Assembly: GCA_903888515.1 (NCBI GenBank)
Contig: CAISTY010000077.1
Coordinates: forward strand, 1 to 37,529
Reading direction: 5' to 3'
Source of the DNA: Akkermansiaceae bacterium
GTDB taxonomy: Bacteria; Verrucomicrobiota; Verrucomicrobiia; Verrucomicrobiales; Akkermansiaceae
DNA length: 37,529 bases
Shown: in pieces, positions 25,075 to 33,254 of the stretch
Position numbering within the stretch: position 1 is the first letter of the stretch
How the letters are laid out: each line of letters opens with the position of its first letter
The notes under the pieces: model-generated
Databases searched by the model: none
Told to the model about the DNA's origin: nothing
The model's input: the letters and a program-made list of their open reading frames with translations, nothing else
Translations under genes and position numbers: made by a program

Positions 25075-25116
25075 GGGGATTGCATCCCCTGGCGGGAGGA
25101 AAATCGTGAATTTTCC
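25075..25116. promoter_or_regulatory. Paired dyads in the divergent promoter region
   Basis: The 231-bp gap between the divergent genes holds two adjacent dyads: GGGGAT-TGC-ATCCCC (25075-25089) and GGAAAAT-CGTGA-ATTTTCC (25098-25116). Either could be an operator or an mRNA leader hairpin. No promoter hexamers are clear. Confidence 0.35.
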
Positions 25117-25202
25117 GGCAAGCGGGACATTTCTCCGGTGGTGGTGAAAGAAAATGCTTTTGAGATGGTATTACGAACGAGGCAAACACTGCCCGAGAAA
25201 CC

Positions 25203-26219
25203 ATGAAACAAACCATGAAATCATACCCTGCCACTGTCTGTTGTCTGTCCGCGTTGTTCGCCATCGCGGTTTCATCCGCACCTGCCGCCGACACGAAAAA
25301 AGCCTGGACCGATCCGGCTGTTGCCCGTCAGGAAGACCCCGATTTCTCAATTCAGGGGGAATATGGCAGTGCCCAACCGGGTGCCGCATCAGGCGTCCAG
25401 GTGGTGGCGCTGGGTGACGGAAAATTCGATGCCTATGTCCTGCAAGGCGGACTGCCGGGACTGGGGTGGGTGCGCGGCAAGGAACGCGTGATTCTCAACG
25501 GCAGCCGCAGTGACAAAGGCGTTGCCCTCGCATCGGCCGACGGAAAGGTTTCGGCCGTGATTCGCGACGGGAAATTGGACCTGACCCGGCAGGGCGAAAA
25601 GGTCCTCACGCTGCCACGCATCGAGCGTACCAGCCCGACCATGGGAGCCAAGCCGCCTGCGGGTGCCGTGGTCTTGTTTGATGGTTCCTCCGCCGACCAG
25701 TGGGAGAATGGCAAGATGGAGAACGGCCTGCTGGCGGCTAACAACTGCCGCAGCAAGCCAAAGTTCAAGAGCCATGCCATTCACCTCGAGTTTCTCTCCC
25801 CCTACATGCCGTATGCACGCGGTCAGGGCCGTGGCAACAGCGGGATTTACTACGGCGGACGCTGGGAAACGCAAGTGTTGGATTCATTCGGCCTGGCAGG
25901 TGCCCAGAACGAATGCGGCGGCATCTATTCAATCAGCGAACCGCGCCTCAACATGTGCTTGCCTCCGCTCGCCTGGCAAACCTATGACGTGGAATTCACC
26001 GCTGCAAAATTCGCGGCCGACGGTCAGCCGACTGCCTGGCCAAGGATCACCGTCAAACACAACGGCGTCCTGATCCACGAGAATCTGGAACTTCCCAAAA
26101 ACAACACCACCGCCGCGCCCATTGGCACTCCACTCAAGGACGAAGAAGGTCCGGTATTCATCCAGTTCCACGGCAATCCGGTTTTCTTCCGCAATATCTG
26201 GGTCATGCCCGTGAAGTAA
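25203..26219 (+). CDS. Secreted DUF1080 (3-keto-disaccharide hydrolase-like) protein
   Basis: A 338-residue protein with a signal peptide (cut near SSAPAAD). Residues 35-145 form a small beta domain, and about 150-338 form DUF1080: GAVVLFDGSSADQWE, IHLEFLSPYMPYARGQGRGNSG, WETQVLDSFG, LPPLAWQTYDVEF, IHENLELP and GNPVFFRNIWVMPV. It is a paralogue of 10620-12053, with the same N-terminal domain but no PA14 insert. Known members hydrolyse 3-keto-glycosides or act as lectin-like partners. It precedes the GH32 enzyme by 147 bp on the same strand, suggesting joint carbohydrate use. Met5 is an alternative start. Confidence 0.9.
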   Translation: MKQTMKSYPATVCCLSALFAIAVSSAPAADTKKAWTDPAVARQEDPDFSIQGEYGSAQPGAASGVQVVALGDGKFDAYVLQGGLPGLGWVRGKERVILNGSRSDKGVALASADGKVSAVIRDGKLDLTRQGEKVLTLPRIERTSPTMGAKPPAGAVVLFDGSSADQWENGKMENGLLAANNCRSKPKFKSHAIHLEFLSPYMPYARGQGRGNSGIYYGGRWETQVLDSFGLAGAQNECGGIYSISEPRLNMCLPPLAWQTYDVEFTAAKFAADGQPTAWPRITVKHNGVLIHENLELPKNNTTAAPIGTPLKDEEGPVFIQFHGNPVFFRNIWVMPVK

Positions 26220-26266
26220 GCCTCCGACTCGCCCCCCCCCATTTTTCCGCAGTACTCCGATGCTTC

Positions 26267-26294
26267 CCGGGCGGGCCTTTTGTGGCTCGCCCGG
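26267..26294. terminator. GC-rich hairpin between the DUF1080 and GH32 genes
   Basis: CCGGGCGGGCC (26267-26277) pairs with GGCTCGCCCGG (26284-26294), an 11-bp stem with one G-U pair and a six-base loop. There is no T tract, so it may attenuate rather than end transcription between the two genes. A C9 tract (26232-26240) lies just upstream. Confidence 0.4.
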
Positions 26295-26366
26295 CGCTGC
26301 GCGGACCGGAACGAAGCCCTCGGTAGTTCCGCGGCAGATGTGTGATGCCATCTCCAGCAATTTTCC

Positions 26367-28187
26367 ATGAAGCCATTGAAACGATCACTCCTGTCCATCC
26401 ACAGCCTGCTGATTGGAGTCACATGGCTCCTCGCCAGCGTACCGGTCCGCGCAGCGGAAGCGCATGTGCCTGCGGTTGCGGCCGCGACCCATGCGGCGGC
26501 AACGAACTTCCAACAATCATTTGCCATTACCGGCAACTACCTCAACCTGCCAGTGGACGATGCGTGTCCGAAGCGCTATCTCATCCTGCGCGATGCCAAG
26601 GGCGCGGCGGTCACGGATTTCCGCATTCGCCTCGCCGAGGACAAGCCGGTGATGTGGGGATCGGTGGACGTGCGCAAGCATCGCGGCCAGACGCTCACGC
26701 TGACGTTCGATGCCATTCCGCCGGATCATCCCGCGCTGGCAAGGATCCATGCCTCCGACGCATTGCCGGATACGGGGAAGTTATACCGCGAGGAGTACCG
26801 TCCGCAGTTCCATTACACGCCGCGCGTTGGTTGGGTCAATGACCCGAACGGCCTCGTCTATTACAACGGCACCTATCATCTGTTTTACCAGTGGAATCCC
26901 TACGGCACGATGTGGGACAACATGCACTGGGGTTATGCCACAAGCACGAACCTCGTGCATTGGACGGACCACGGCGCAGCCTTCACTCCGCGCTTCCAAC
27001 GCGAGGCCTACAGCGGTTCGGGCGTGGTGGATTGGAAAAACACCACCGGACTCCAGACTGGCGGGCATCCGCCCATCCTTCTGTTCTACACGGATTGCGG
27101 CGCTCGGTTTCAGGAAAAGAGCCAGCACAAGACGCCGCAAGGGCTCGCCTACTCGGTGGACGGAGGGATGTCGTGGCAGGATTACGCGAAGAAGCCGATC
27201 CTCGAGCCGTTCCCGGTGGCGGGCGGGAAAAGCTACCATGTGGATCGCGACCCAATCGTGCGCTGGTATGAACCGGGGAAACATTGGACCATGATGCTAT
27301 TTGTCGGCGGCGGTACGTTCCGCGTGTTCAACTCAACCAATGCGCTGGACTGGACGGCGGTCTCCGACCTGAAAGTCCCCGGTCACAACGAATGCCCCGA
27401 CATGTTCGAGATCGCGGTCGAGAACGAGCCGGGTGTGAGGAAATCGGTGTTCGTTTCCGGGGGGGGGAATTTCGCCGTCGGCGATTGCGCGAAATTCACC
27501 GTGGGCAGCTTCGATGGCAAAACCTTCACACCCGAGCAACCGTCACGCGTGATGGATGAAGGGCGTGAGAACTATTCCACGCAAACCTTCAGCGACGCGC
27601 CCGACGGACGCCGCATTTATGTCGCATGGTTTTCGCGCGGCTTTGGCACGAAGCCCATCGGCGACATGCCGGCCAACGCGCACTTTCGCGTGCCATGGGA
27701 ACTCTCGCTCTACAAAACCGCGGAGGGCTACCGCATGCGCCGCCTGCCGGTACGGGAAATCGAAATCCTGCGTGGCCATAAACACGAATGGAGCGATGTC
27801 GCGTTGACGGTGGACAAACCCTTCGACGCGCAACTCAAGACAGCCGAGTTGGACATCGTGGCGGAAATCCAACCCGGCACGACGAACACGTTCAGCTTCG
27901 AACTGAGCGGCTTCAAAGCCACCTACGACGCTGCGTCGGGAAAGATGAGCGCGCTGGGCCGGACGGTGGATGTGAAACCCGTGGATGGTTTGCTGCGGTT
28001 TCGCATTCTGCGTGACCGCCTGATGGTGGAGATGTTCATCAACGATGGCACGATAGCGATGACCGGCCTCCACACCTTTGATGCGAGCAAGCCCGCGCTG
28101 CGCATCACTGCCGATGGCGACGGCCATCGCGTAAAGCGGCTCACGGCCTATCCGATGAAATCCATGTGGGAAGCAGTCAAACCCTGA
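26367..28187 (+). CDS. Secreted GH32 fructan hydrolase (levanase/inulinase type)
   Basis: A 606-residue glycoside hydrolase family 32 enzyme, cleaving beta-fructofuranosidic bonds in levan, inulin or sucrose. A signal peptide (1-30) and an N-terminal beta segment (about 48-125) precede the five-bladed propeller (about 145-460). Catalytic markers are intact: WVNDPNG with nucleophile Asp159, YQWNPYG, RDP (294-296, transition-state stabiliser) and ECP with acid/base Glu342. A C-terminal beta-sandwich (about 480-600) completes the family layout. No membrane anchor is seen. No fructose transporter, fructokinase or SusCD-like pair is in the window. A G9 tract (27459-27467) codes a Gly-Gly-Gly loop in frame. 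Confidence 0.95.
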   Translation: MKPLKRSLLSIHSLLIGVTWLLASVPVRAAEAHVPAVAAATHAAATNFQQSFAITGNYLNLPVDDACPKRYLILRDAKGAAVTDFRIRLAEDKPVMWGSVDVRKHRGQTLTLTFDAIPPDHPALARIHASDALPDTGKLYREEYRPQFHYTPRVGWVNDPNGLVYYNGTYHLFYQWNPYGTMWDNMHWGYATSTNLVHWTDHGAAFTPRFQREAYSGSGVVDWKNTTGLQTGGHPPILLFYTDCGARFQEKSQHKTPQGLAYSVDGGMSWQDYAKKPILEPFPVAGGKSYHVDRDPIVRWYEPGKHWTMMLFVGGGTFRVFNSTNALDWTAVSDLKVPGHNECPDMFEIAVENEPGVRKSVFVSGGGNFAVGDCAKFTVGSFDGKTFTPEQPSRVMDEGRENYSTQTFSDAPDGRRIYVAWFSRGFGTKPIGDMPANAHFRVPWELSLYKTAEGYRMRRLPVREIEILRGHKHEWSDVALTVDKPFDAQLKTAELDIVAEIQPGTTNTFSFELSGFKATYDAASGKMSALGRTVDVKPVDGLLRFRILRDRLMVEMFINDGTIAMTGLHTFDASKPALRITADGDGHRVKRLTAYPMKSMWEAVKP

Positions 28188-28209
28188 AACGGGTCGTGCG
28201 GGTGTTGGA

Positions 28210-29250
28210 TCAAATCTCCGGTGCCAGCACCAAGCGCACGCCGTTGATGCGCATTTGGTGGTCGTAGAGGAAAGCATTCCGTGACGCCGAACGGAGGTAG
28301 CGCACCGCGACGCCGGGAACATCGGGCAAGTACTGGGCGGCTTGGCCGGAGAGAAAACAACCGCCGCGGGCGACGCGCCGCTTCGCGATGCTGGGTTCGG
28401 CGGGACCCACGGGATCGGTGACAGCTCCCTGCGGGTATGGGCCGTACCAATCGAGACACCACTCATACAGGTTGCCGTGCATATCATATAACCCCCACGC
28501 GTTGGGTGTGCGTGCTCCGGCCACTTGTTCCGGCGTGTCGCCATGGAATGGCGGCGGGAGGTGAAACCGATCGGTGTTACATCCTGCAAAACCACCGCAC
28601 ACCGCGAACATGAGCATCGGGTCCGCATTGACGTTGAACGGTCCGGTGGTCCCCGCGCGGCATGCGTATTCCCATTCGGCCTCGGTCGGCAAGCGATAGA
28701 TATAACCTGCGGGCAAGCGGCCGGCGGCCCGCTCGATGGAGGTGATTTTTTTGCCGAACTGGTTGGCGTCCTCCCATGTCATGCCGTCCATCGGGTAACG
28801 TGAAAGGTCGCGGCGCTGCCGCTCGATCGTCAGAAACGAACCGCCTTGATGCAACTCCGGCACCGAATATCCATAACGCCCGGCACCTGCCAGAATCGGG
28901 CGGAAATCCGGCCACATGATAGGTAGATATTGCGCGTGTGTGGTTTCGGTAGCGGCCATGTAGAACGGTTTCGAGAGGGTGACCTGGTGCTGCGTCTCGT
29001 CATCGCCACGGTCCGTTTCAGTCGGCGGACTGCCCATCGTAAACGTACCCGGCTTGATGAGAAGCATGCGGATGCCGCCGGTTTTCGGCACCACGAACGA
29101 CGGGGCACTGAGTGATTTGACCGCTACCGCATCGAACTGTTCTTGTTTGGCGTCGTCGGTCCTGTGGGTCTCGTCGGCCCGGACAGAGTGTGCCGCGGCT
29201 AACATAATCCCGGCCAGGGCCAGGATGGTTGCTGTGGAATTCCATTTCAT
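28210..29250 (-). CDS. Second exported SUMF1/FGE-like protein
   Basis: A 346-residue protein with a signal peptide (1-25, cut near HSVRA) and one FGE-sulfatase fold: IRMLLIKPGTFTMGSP, PFYMAATETTHAQYL, YRLPTEAEWEYACRAGTTG, GLYDMHGNLYEWCLDW and VARGGCFLSG. The segment after RGG keeps one Cys (in RGGCFL) but not the two-Cys active site of formylglycine-generating enzymes, so sulfatase maturation is unlikely. It differs clearly from the copy at 9341-10354. Its start is 13 bp beyond the giant gene's stop, so it is probably the last gene of that operon. It converges with the GH32 gene. Confidence 0.9.
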   Translation of the reverse strand: MKWNSTATILALAGIMLAAAHSVRADETHRTDDAKQEQFDAVAVKSLSAPSFVVPKTGGIRMLLIKPGTFTMGSPPTETDRGDDETQHQVTLSKPFYMAATETTHAQYLPIMWPDFRPILAGAGRYGYSVPELHQGGSFLTIERQRRDLSRYPMDGMTWEDANQFGKKITSIERAAGRLPAGYIYRLPTEAEWEYACRAGTTGPFNVNADPMLMFAVCGGFAGCNTDRFHLPPPFHGDTPEQVAGARTPNAWGLYDMHGNLYEWCLDWYGPYPQGAVTDPVGPAEPSIAKRRVARGGCFLSGQAAQYLPDVPGVAVRYLRSASRNAFLYDHQMRINGVRLVLAPEI

Positions 29251-29263
29251 ATCAGTTGATTTC

Positions 29264-32200
29264 CTACTTATAGATATAGGGTTTCATCCGTTTGAGCCAG
29301 CGCAACTGGTGCGGATGGATTTTTTCCGTGCCGCCCATTTCGAACTCCAGCCGGGAGTCCCAGTCGATTTCGGTGACCCACCGGCTCTGTTGTGCGTCGA
29401 GTACTTGTTGCAATGTCTTCTCGTCTTCGGTCAGCGCAAACTGTCGATCCCGGTCCTGGAAGGCCCGGTTGGAGGGACTTATATTTCCCGGGGCCCACGC
29501 GCCGAGGCCGTAATACTCGTCGGCGTTGTTGAGCATTTGGACCCGCACGCGATAGGTGTTCGCGGCCGCTTGTTTCTTTTTCAACTCAATGAGCATGGCC
29601 ATTGAGTTTTTGCGGATGAATTCATCACGCTCCTGTTTCGTGTTAGGTTCTTTCGCCATGTCCGGCTTTTGGATCGCGTCCGGTCGGGCGTCAAACTTCT
29701 TGCCCAGTTCGATGCGGAACTCTTCGTACTCTTTCTCGAAGTCCTTGGCGGCCTTGGCGAGTTCGGCAATTTCTTCCTTGCCGAGACCCTCGCGCTCCTT
29801 GCGAATCTCGCCTAGTTGTTGATTCCAAGTGCTGAGACGCGACGTGTCGATGCGCGGGGCGTCCTTGGCCGCGAGTGAATCCTGCCACTCTTTGAGCCGC
29901 CGGGCATTGAGCTTCTTGAAATCATCGAAGCGGCTCGGAAAACTTTTGTCGATGCGGCGCGAGCTGATTTCGGGCACGATGCCGTCTTTCGCGAAATCCT
30001 TATGAATCACCGAGTAGATCCGCACATGATCCAGCGTGCCTTGGAAACACCTGGTGCCATCGCGCGCGGCGGCGATGAAGTTGCGCTTCACTCCCCCCCC
30101 CGGAAACACCGCCAGTGGTCGGAACGCTGACGCACACGAGGCGACTTTCTGATTGTCATAAAAGATCGCCATCGTTGTGCCATCGATTTCGACGCGGATG
30201 GTGGTCCACTTGTCGTTTGCGAGCGCGGGCGCGGACAACGATGCCTTTTTTCCACCGACTATCGTAACCAGTGATACCGCACCGCTCGGGCTGACACCCA
30301 GCATATAACAATTGTCAGCCGAACTGCCGAAATCAAAGACCGTGCGCTCGCCGCTGCCGCCGGGCTTCAGCGCCACGTCAATCGTGATCGCCCCGAAGTC
30401 GGCCACCATCGGCGCGAGTTCGGCGTACTGGTTGGTGCCGTTAAAGGTGTAACCGCGGCGCTCGCCATCGACAACGAAACCCGGCTTGCCATACAGCACG
30501 CCGTCATAGCACAACAAATCCTCAAGCGGCTTGCCCCGCTCCTGGAACAGGTCTTCCAGCAACACGGATTCCTCGCGATCCATGCCATAGTTCGCCTCGA
30601 GGCCGACATACGTTGCGAGATAGCATAAACCGCGCCGCTCGGGGCTGGTGCGCTGAACCGGCATGTCGGGATATACCTTGACCTCGTAATCCGGAGCGTT
30701 GGGATGTCCCTCCATGTTATAGGTGAGATGCAAATGCCGGTTGCTGATGTTGCGGTTCACACGGGCAAAGCCGGAGACTTCGGCCGCGCCGCACACCACC
30801 GCGCCACCGAAGAGGCGCGCGTGGTCCTTGATCACAACATCCTTGCCGCTCACGATGGCGTTGCCTTCGAGGATCGCATGGTCCAGCACCCGGGCTCCGT
30901 CGAGCACCATGCAGTCGGGACCCACATATGCCGTCGGCGCGACCATGCAACTATTGGCCACCCAACCGCCACCGTGCGGGTGACGCGAACCCGTCGCATT
31001 GTCCAACAAATACGTGGCGCGGACGTCCTGGAACAGGGCACTGACCAAAACGCGGTTATGCAACCAGTCAAAGCGACCGGGGAATAATTTGGGATCGAAA
31101 AGCAATTTAGCATAAGCCGGACAGGCCGGGATGATCGGCTCGAGGTGCTTTTTCATCCTGGCGTATTCAGGCGTGTCGGACGGATGCGGCCAGTCATAAC
31201 AGCGACCACGCGGGCCGCCGGTGATGGCTTGCGTGGTATAATAATCCGGGCCGTTGAGGTTCCAGTTGTCGTGGGTGCCAACGGGCACATTCGGACCACC
31301 GGGGCGGCATCCGGTAAGTTTGACGTCATAGGGATACTTATATGCATAGTCCTGTTCGTACAGCAGATTGGCCGCCCTGCCGGACTCGGGCGCCAGCAAC
31401 GCCGTTGGCGTCGCGGTCACAACAAGCCAGTACCGCTGGTCACCTGCTTTGATATCCAGGGACATTTCACCCTGGTTCCACAACGGGCTATAGCGGCAGC
31501 GGCCCTGATCGTCGACGCCGACGATGCAGACGCGCCAGTCGCTATGTGTTGCGGCGTCAAAGTGGCCACGGAAATCAACCGTGATTTGTTGCGCGCCATT
31601 TTCGGGATGGAGCAGGATATGGTTGCAACCGAACGGCTCGGGAGCCTCGGCCATGTTGCATCGATAGAGCCCTTGCGCTTGATCGAGAGGATAGAGGAAT
31701 TGATGCAGCGGAGCGGTGAACATCCGCCGCAAGCCGGATTGCAGTTCGCAGTCGAAATCGGCAAAGCGGGATGCCCACTGCGCCATCATGTCGCCCATGC
31801 TCCGGATGGCATCGCCTGCTTGCCACAGCCCGCGGTCACGGCCGAGACGGGCGATCGTGTGCATCGGCGTGTTTTCGCAGCCGACTGCTTGACTGCCGAC
31901 CGTGCTGCTGAAGGCGTATCCCCAATTCGGGTCGTCGGCGATAAGCATATATGCCAGACAGCCGGGGTATGCGCCGTGGAAAAGATTTTTGTACGGGCGG
32001 TCCACCTGATGGACCGCCTTTTCCGTGACGGTAGGGTCACCGAGCGGTTGGAAGGAGTCACAGTACGTCTCGCCGCTGCCAATGCCCCAACCACCCGCAC
32101 GGGCACCATGGCCCCATTCGTGGAACAGCGCATGCCACGCCGCGTCACGGATTTCACATCCGCCGCCACCGCCACCGGCAAACCCGGGGATTTCACCAAA

Positions 32201-33088
32201 ACCGTCGCGCATCGTGCCGGGCACCGTGACGAAGTAGCGGACAAAGCCGTTGGCACTGCCATTCCAGTGCGGCATGATGTGGCCGGCGTATTCGTTATAG
32301 GCCCAGAAGTCTTCGAAAACTCCCAGCGTCGCGTTGCGGTAACGGGTGGTTTCCTCTTTGCGCGTCGCATCGACCCACGGGCTGTGCGCGCCGACGGGAC
32401 TTTGCGATCCGGCACACACGACAAAGTGTTGTGTCTCGACCCGGAACGTGCCGGGTTGATAGATTTCGCCTTGCGGCCAGCCGTTGATCATTCCGGCGGG
32501 AGTTGGGCGTGGCTGGTTGTCGAGTGTTTGGTGAACACGCCGCATCTCCTGAACATACAGCTTGAGGATATACTCCTGATCGTCATTGGAAAAACTGCCG
32601 GCCGTAAAACATCGTTTGCGTCCATCTTCCAAACGCAACACCACCGCCGGGCACAAGCCTTTGCCGTGGGTGCCAAAAGCGCGTTTTAACGCCGCAGGCT
32701 GGAACGGGTTGCCCAACTCGCTGCCGACACCACGGAAACCCAGCAAGTGAGCCTTGAATTGCTTCTTCCCCATGAGCGTGGCATCCCACCATTTGGATAG
32801 ATAACCCATTGCCACCAACGGTTCATCCTCGGCCGTGCGCATCGTCCATGTGCGAAGCGGCACGCCTTGCGGCACGTCCACCATGTCAACACCCCGCTTG
32901 GGCCACCACCGCACCACCCGCCGTCCGGGTTGGCCGCTGGCGGCGGGCGCTTGTTCCACCTTGTCGAGACCGACATCATCGCGCGGTTTCCCGGGAAAGC
33001 AGGCATTGCGGAAGTAGTCATACTCTTGCGCCACGGCGGCTGAGCCGCCCACCACGGCGCATGCGAGGAGTGCAAGGTGTTTCTTCAT
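29264..33088 (-). CDS. Giant exported multidomain protein with HEWGH metallopeptidase-like core
   Basis: A 1274-residue protein with a signal peptide (1-20). An N-terminal module (22-120, with VRWWPKRGVDMVDVPQGVPLRTW) is shared with the protein at 34777-36093. A zinc-peptidase-like region follows, with HEWGH at 323-327 and a candidate third ligand Glu340 (HExxH plus 12 residues plus E, as in gluzincins or M60-like enzymes), preceded by six glycines. Residues 711-778 show repeated V/A-x-G-type turns (YVGPDCMVLDGARVLDHAIL) suggesting a left-handed beta-helix. Residues 877-1028 form a LamG-like jelly-roll (FNGTNQYAELAPM...DHVRIYSV), and 1050-1185 are charged and probably coiled. It may act on a surface glycoprotein or glycan; substrate unknown. 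A G9 tract (30093-30101) lies in the LamG part. Confidence 0.85.
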   Translation of the reverse strand: MKKHLALLACAVVGGSAAVAQEYDYFRNACFPGKPRDDVGLDKVEQAPAASGQPGRRVVRWWPKRGVDMVDVPQGVPLRTWTMRTAEDEPLVAMGYLSKWWDATLMGKKQFKAHLLGFRGVGSELGNPFQPAALKRAFGTHGKGLCPAVVLRLEDGRKRCFTAGSFSNDDQEYILKLYVQEMRRVHQTLDNQPRPTPAGMINGWPQGEIYQPGTFRVETQHFVVCAGSQSPVGAHSPWVDATRKEETTRYRNATLGVFEDFWAYNEYAGHIMPHWNGSANGFVRYFVTVPGTMRDGFGEIPGFAGGGGGGCEIRDAAWHALFHEWGHGARAGGWGIGSGETYCDSFQPLGDPTVTEKAVHQVDRPYKNLFHGAYPGCLAYMLIADDPNWGYAFSSTVGSQAVGCENTPMHTIARLGRDRGLWQAGDAIRSMGDMMAQWASRFADFDCELQSGLRRMFTAPLHQFLYPLDQAQGLYRCNMAEAPEPFGCNHILLHPENGAQQITVDFRGHFDAATHSDWRVCIVGVDDQGRCRYSPLWNQGEMSLDIKAGDQRYWLVVTATPTALLAPESGRAANLLYEQDYAYKYPYDVKLTGCRPGGPNVPVGTHDNWNLNGPDYYTTQAITGGPRGRCYDWPHPSDTPEYARMKKHLEPIIPACPAYAKLLFDPKLFPGRFDWLHNRVLVSALFQDVRATYLLDNATGSRHPHGGGWVANSCMVAPTAYVGPDCMVLDGARVLDHAILEGNAIVSGKDVVIKDHARLFGGAVVCGAAEVSGFARVNRNISNRHLHLTYNMEGHPNAPDYEVKVYPDMPVQRTSPERRGLCYLATYVGLEANYGMDREESVLLEDLFQERGKPLEDLLCYDGVLYGKPGFVVDGERRGYTFNGTNQYAELAPMVADFGAITIDVALKPGGSGERTVFDFGSSADNCYMLGVSPSGAVSLVTIVGGKKASLSAPALANDKWTTIRVEIDGTTMAIFYDNQKVASCASAFRPLAVFPGGGVKRNFIAAARDGTRCFQGTLDHVRIYSVIHKDFAKDGIVPEISSRRIDKSFPSRFDDFKKLNARRLKEWQDSLAAKDAPRIDTSRLSTWNQQLGEIRKEREGLGKEEIAELAKAAKDFEKEYEEFRIELGKKFDARPDAIQKPDMAKEPNTKQERDEFIRKNSMAMLIELKKKQAAANTYRVRVQMLNNADEYYGLGAWAPGNISPSNRAFQDRDRQFALTEDEKTLQQVLDAQQSRWVTEIDWDSRLEFEMGGTEKIHPHQLRWLKRMKPYIYK

Positions 33089-33228
33089 GGGATGGACGGA
33101 ATTGTATTGTTAGGTATGGCGTGCATGGGAAGTCAGGGTGGGGGATCGTGGAGCGGGGATGCGCCGATCCTTCATCCATGCCACGCTTCCATTACGTATC
33201 GTGACTCTCCAGCAGGACCACGCCCGCA

Positions 33229-33251
33229 GGGATCAATTGGAACTTGATCCC
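33229..33251 (-). terminator. Hairpin after the PQQ-propeller gene
   Basis: GGGATCAA (33229-33236) pairs perfectly with TTGATCCC (33244-33251) over seven bases, three bases beyond the stop codon of the gene at 33255-34646. It has no T run, so termination here is tentative; an mRNA end-protecting hairpin is equally possible. The rest of the 166-bp gap to the giant gene shows nothing else. Confidence 0.4.
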
Positions 33252-33254
33252 GAT

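Noticed and set aside
30770..30960. Hexapeptide-like repeats of the giant protein as a separate acyltransferase gene
   Set aside because: The repeats are in frame within the 1274-residue protein, with no stop or start nearby and no acyltransferase catalytic His in a typical context.
31145..32689. Plus-strand open frame of about 514 codons opposite the giant protein gene
   Set aside because: No signal, motif or ribosome-binding site, and composition typical of an antisense shadow; the minus-strand protein has clear domains and a signal peptide.
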